From Candidatus Margulisiibacteriota bacterium (GTDB lineage Bacteria; Margulisbacteria; WOR-1; O2-12-FULL-45-9; XYB2-FULL-48-7), in assembly GCA_028717325.1 (NCBI GenBank), contig JAQUOB010000044.1:1-8449 (forward strand): 8,449 nt of DNA, written 5' to 3'. The notes under the pieces were generated by a model. It did no database searches and was not told the DNA's origin. It saw nothing but the letters and a program-made list of their open reading frames with translations. The translations under genes were made by a program, and so were the position numbers. Below, one piece after another: positions 5,356-8,449 of the stretch (positions are counted from its first letter, which is position 1; the number at the start of each line of letters is the position of its first letter).

Positions 5356-5749
5356 TGTCTTTTCTTAGCTGTTTCTTCTCCGACTGAAACTTCTTGCCCT
5401 CAAGTATTCTTTCCTTCGCCCGCCGCGATCTTTTGCGTTTCTGCCGCCGTATTTTTTCGATCTCATTCTGCCGTTGGCTTCTAATTCCCAGCTGTCTGGC
5501 TTCGATCTTTTCCAATAACAGCCGCCAGGCCAGGAAGCGGTTTAACGCCTGTGAGCGCTCTTTTTGCATCTTGACTTCAATGCCGGTCGGGATGTGCTTA
5601 AGATAGACCGCGGTGGAAACTTTGTTGACGTTCTGGCCGCCTTTGCCGGACGACCGGAGAAATCTCTCGATCACATCTTCTTTCCTGATGCCGCGGGCTT
5701 TTAGCCGGTTCTCCAGCTCGGATAATTTATCGGGATTTATATAAGTCAT
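5345..5749 (-). CDS. short GGQ-domain peptidyl-tRNA hydrolase / release-factor-like ribosome rescue protein, 134 aa
   Basis: The core is a release-factor catalytic domain. RSSGKGGQNVNKVSTAV (32-48) contains the GGQ motif at 37-39, whose glutamine positions water to hydrolyse peptidyl-tRNA. YLKHIPTGIEVKMQKERSQALNR follows, as in class I factors. Residues 96-130 are strongly basic (RRQKRKRSRRAK and onward), like the tails that place ArfB/YaeJ-type rescue factors in the empty mRNA channel. The codon-recognition domains of RF1/RF2 are absent, so stop-codon-independent rescue is the likely role. The ATG at 5749 is chosen because the promoter's -35 box covers an upstream in-frame TTG (5788). The gene converges on the membrane protein gene, overlapping it by 11 nt at the stop codons. 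Confidence 0.85.
   Translation of the reverse strand: MTYINPDKLSELENRLKARGIRKEDVIERFLRSSGKGGQNVNKVSTAVYLKHIPTGIEVKMQKERSQALNRFLAWRLLLEKIEARQLGIRSQRQNEIEKIRRQKRKRSRRAKERILEGKKFQSEKKQLRKDINV
5348..5359. repeat. 12-bp perfect palindrome at overlapping gene ends
   Basis: GACATTAATGTC is a perfect palindrome. It contains the TAA stop of the plus-strand membrane protein (5353-5355) and lies against the TAA of the minus-strand release-factor-like gene (5347-5345). It marks the right boundary of the AT-rich block. It is too short to assign a function. Confidence 0.45.
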
Positions 5750-5759
5750 TCTTATGAAT

Positions 5760-5788
5760 ATTGTCGCATCGGGGGGTATATGAGTCAA
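5760..5788 (-). promoter_or_regulatory. promoter for the release-factor-like gene
   Basis: On the minus strand, TTGACT (5788-5783) and GACAAT (5765-5760) are 17 bp apart, five of six and four of six to consensus. The -10 box ends 10 nt before the ATG at 5749, so the leader would be only about 3-5 nt, with no room for a Shine-Dalgarno. Confidence 0.55.
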
Positions 5789-5808
5789 TGGGAACGAATT
5801 ACCGCATT

Positions 5809-5817
5809 TGGTATAAT
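5809..5817 (+). promoter_or_regulatory. extended -10 promoter for the alkylation repair gene
   Basis: TG-G-TATAAT is a perfect -10 hexamer (5812-5817) with the TGn extension. No good -35 box is visible, which is normal for extended -10 promoters. It ends 7 nt before the ATG at 5825 and 4 nt before the ATG at 5822. Transcription should start at 5824 or 5825, which favours the second ATG and a leaderless mRNA. It is divergent from, and does not overlap, the release-factor-like promoter. Confidence 0.68.
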
Positions 5818-5824
5818 AACCATG

Positions 5825-6478
5825 ATGAACTTAAATAAAATAATTTCTCTGCTCAAAAAACACGCTAACCCCAAAAACGCCGCCGGCATGGCTCGCTTCG
5901 GCATCAATCCCAAAAATACCCTCGGCATCAGCATCCCTATTCTTCGCGATCTGGCAAAAAAGATCGGGAAAGATCATAAGCTGGCGCAGCAATTATGGAA
6001 GACAAAAATACATGAAGCGCGGTTGCTGGCGGGATTTATCGAAGATTACAAGTTAATTACTCAAAAACAGATGGAGAGCTGGGTCAAGGATTTCGACTCC
6101 TGGGATATTTGCGATCAGGTTTGTTCCAACCTTTTTGATAAAACTCCCGTTGCGTATCAAAAAGCCGGGCAGTGGGCGAGGGATAAGAGGGAATTTGTCC
6201 GCCGGGCGGGGTTTGTCATGATGGCTTGTTTAGCGGTTCACGACAAGAAAGCGCCGGATGAAAAGTTCCTGCAATTCTTTCCGCTGATCGAAAAATATTC
6301 AACCGACGAACGCAACTTTGTCAAAAAAGCGGTCAACTGGGCTTTGCGGCAGATGGGCAAGCGCAGGAATAGCGATCTGAAAAAGCCGGCGATTGTGCTG
6401 GCCAAGAAATTGTCGGCCAGTGAGTCCACTTCCGCCAGATGGATCGGAAAAGACGCGTTCCGCGAACTTGTGTTATAA
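5825..6478 (+). CDS. AlkD-type DNA alkylation repair protein (HEAT-like repeat DNA glycosylase), 217 aa
   Basis: Members of this family remove alkylated bases such as 3-methyladenine and 7-methylguanine using a helical HEAT-like repeat fold that does not flip the base. Matching features are GISIPILRDLAKK (34-46), LWKTKIHEARLLAGFIED (57-74), DFDSWDICDQVC (89-100), EFVRRAGFVMMACLAVHDKK (123-142) and DERNFVKKAVNWALRQMGKR (161-180). W93-x3-D97 has the spacing of the catalytic Trp/Asp pair of AlkD. R126/R127 and W172 are candidates for the other conserved active-site residues. Full length and intact. The start is set by the promoter: of two adjacent ATGs, only the one at 5825 is downstream of the predicted first transcribed base. 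The gene is divergent from the rescue factor gene, and its stop codon lies inside the cimA -10 box. Confidence 0.88.
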   Translation: MNLNKIISLLKKHANPKNAAGMARFGINPKNTLGISIPILRDLAKKIGKDHKLAQQLWKTKIHEARLLAGFIEDYKLITQKQMESWVKDFDSWDICDQVCSNLFDKTPVAYQKAGQWARDKREFVRRAGFVMMACLAVHDKKAPDEKFLQFFPLIEKYSTDERNFVKKAVNWALRQMGKRRNSDLKKPAIVLAKKLSASESTSARWIGKDAFRELVL

Positions 6479-6479
6479 T
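6471..6479 (+). promoter_or_regulatory. extended -10 promoter for cimA, inside the end of the upstream gene
   Basis: TG-T-TATAAT is a perfect extended -10 (hexamer 6474-6479). It ends 7 nt before the ATG at 6487, so the mRNA should begin at 6486 or 6487, again leaderless with no Shine-Dalgarno. The TAA stop of the alkylation repair gene (6476-6478) is part of the hexamer. No clear -35 box is seen. Confidence 0.68.
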
Positions 6480-6486
6480 TATTATC

Positions 6487-8043
<1,557 letters not shown>

Positions 8044-8056
8044 TGTTTCGCGGCCG

Positions 8057-8449
8057 CTAGCGGTATTCCTCGGCGGCCATAAAATCTATGATCATGTCGG
8101 TAATCTTCATTTGGCCCAGGGCGACCAGCCGGTAAAACTGCTCCGGCGTCGACCAGCGGCCGCGCTTCTCGATCAGTTCAAAGACCGCATACTCTTCATC
8201 GGTCCGCTCGAACGGCCGAAGACAGATGTCGAACAACAAAAAATCCGGGACCGGCTGGCCTTTTTGCGCGGCGGTCGCGAGCGCGCGTTTGATCATCCGG
8301 CGGCCGATCTCGACCTGCTGCTTTTCCGGCCGGGCCGCGACGTAGCTCTTGAGCCGGTCGAGATTGTCCGGCTCCTGTAATAAACTGTAAAGATCGTGGC
8401 CGGCGAAGCCGCGGGCCAGGGTGAGGGCGACGGATTGGCCGGTGAACCA
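8057..8449 (-). CDS. C-terminal part of an unrecognised protein, running off the right edge
   Basis: The minus-strand frame ending at the stop codon 8059-8057 stays open to base 8449, giving at least 130 residues. It is therefore the 3' end of a longer gene; the ATG at 8296 is probably an internal methionine. The visible part is hydrophilic and mostly helical in character, with ARPEKQQVEIGRRMIKRALA, DFLLFDICLRPFERTDEEYA and the ending ALGQMKITDMIIDFMAAEEY. There is no catalytic motif, membrane segment or cysteine pattern that I recognise. Base composition is GC-rich, like cimA. It converges on cimA with 13 bp between stop codons and no visible terminator. Confidence 0.65.
   Translation of the reverse strand, partial: WFTGQSVALTLARGFAGHDLYSLLQEPDNLDRLKSYVAARPEKQQVEIGRRMIKRALATAAQKGQPVPDFLLFDICLRPFERTDEEYAVFELIEKRGRWSTPEQFYRLVALGQMKITDMIIDFMAAEEYR

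Noticed and set aside
8050..8057. GCGGCCGC palindrome between cimA and the last gene
   Set aside because: An eight-base GC palindrome is expected by chance in GC-rich sequence. It is too short for a terminator and has no T-run.
8111..8380. An 89-codon plus-strand open frame after cimA
   Set aside because: It lies opposite the minus-strand frame that stays open to the window edge, and no start signals precede it. The minus-strand frame has more protein-like sequence.

Overview
The window looks bacterial: it has sigma70-type promoters and Shine-Dalgarno sites, and its genes are closely packed on both strands. I cannot name the organism. The divergent protein sequences and the CTAG-rich intergenic repeats suggest an uncultured lineage, perhaps a candidate phylum, but that is a guess. 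Base composition is uneven. In 60-base samples counted by hand, the flanking genes run about 47-65% GC, while the block at 3471-5355 runs about 33-37% GC.

Layout. Bases 1-161 hold what looks like a divergent intergenic region. It has five spaced GTCAAG copies, which read as TTGAC on the minus strand. One copy forms a good promoter for a minus-strand gene whose first codons leave the left edge. A 460-residue putative zinc metallopeptidase follows (162-1544). Next is a 55-residue membrane protein on the minus strand (1575-1742), flanked by inverted CTAG-rich repeats. A plus-strand pair then encodes a class I SAM methyltransferase and an isoprenylcysteine-carboxyl-methyltransferase-like membrane protein (1928-3333). 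A second copy of the repeat leads into an AT-rich block of three genes: an HNH nuclease with a cysteine-rich N-terminal region, a deoxyribose-phosphate aldolase (deoC) and a small membrane protein (3471-5355). The rest returns to higher GC. It holds a short GGQ release-factor-like protein on the minus strand (5345-5749), an AlkD-type DNA alkylation repair protein (5825-6478), citramalate synthase (cimA, 6487-8043), and the C-terminal 130 residues of an unrecognised minus-strand protein cut by the right edge.

Two patterns stand out. First, several genes have a promoter whose -10 box ends only 6-10 nt before the start codon, usually with no Shine-Dalgarno, which predicts leaderless or nearly leaderless mRNAs. 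These are deoC, the alkylation repair gene, cimA, the methyltransferase, the release-factor-like gene and the left-edge gene. The metallopeptidase and the 55-residue membrane protein have ordinary Shine-Dalgarno leaders instead. Second, a composite repeat (CTAG-rich hairpin, then CTGGCA, then a 35-bp promoter segment) occurs twice in the same orientation, each time just before a plus-strand gene. It looks like a dispersed promoter-bearing repeat.

Functionally this is mostly a mixture: isoleucine-precursor synthesis (cimA), base-excision repair, ribosome rescue and two methyltransferases. The least explained part is the AT-rich HNH/deoC/membrane-protein block, which looks horizontally acquired. 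No tRNA, rRNA, CRISPR array, transposase or clear intrinsic terminator was seen.
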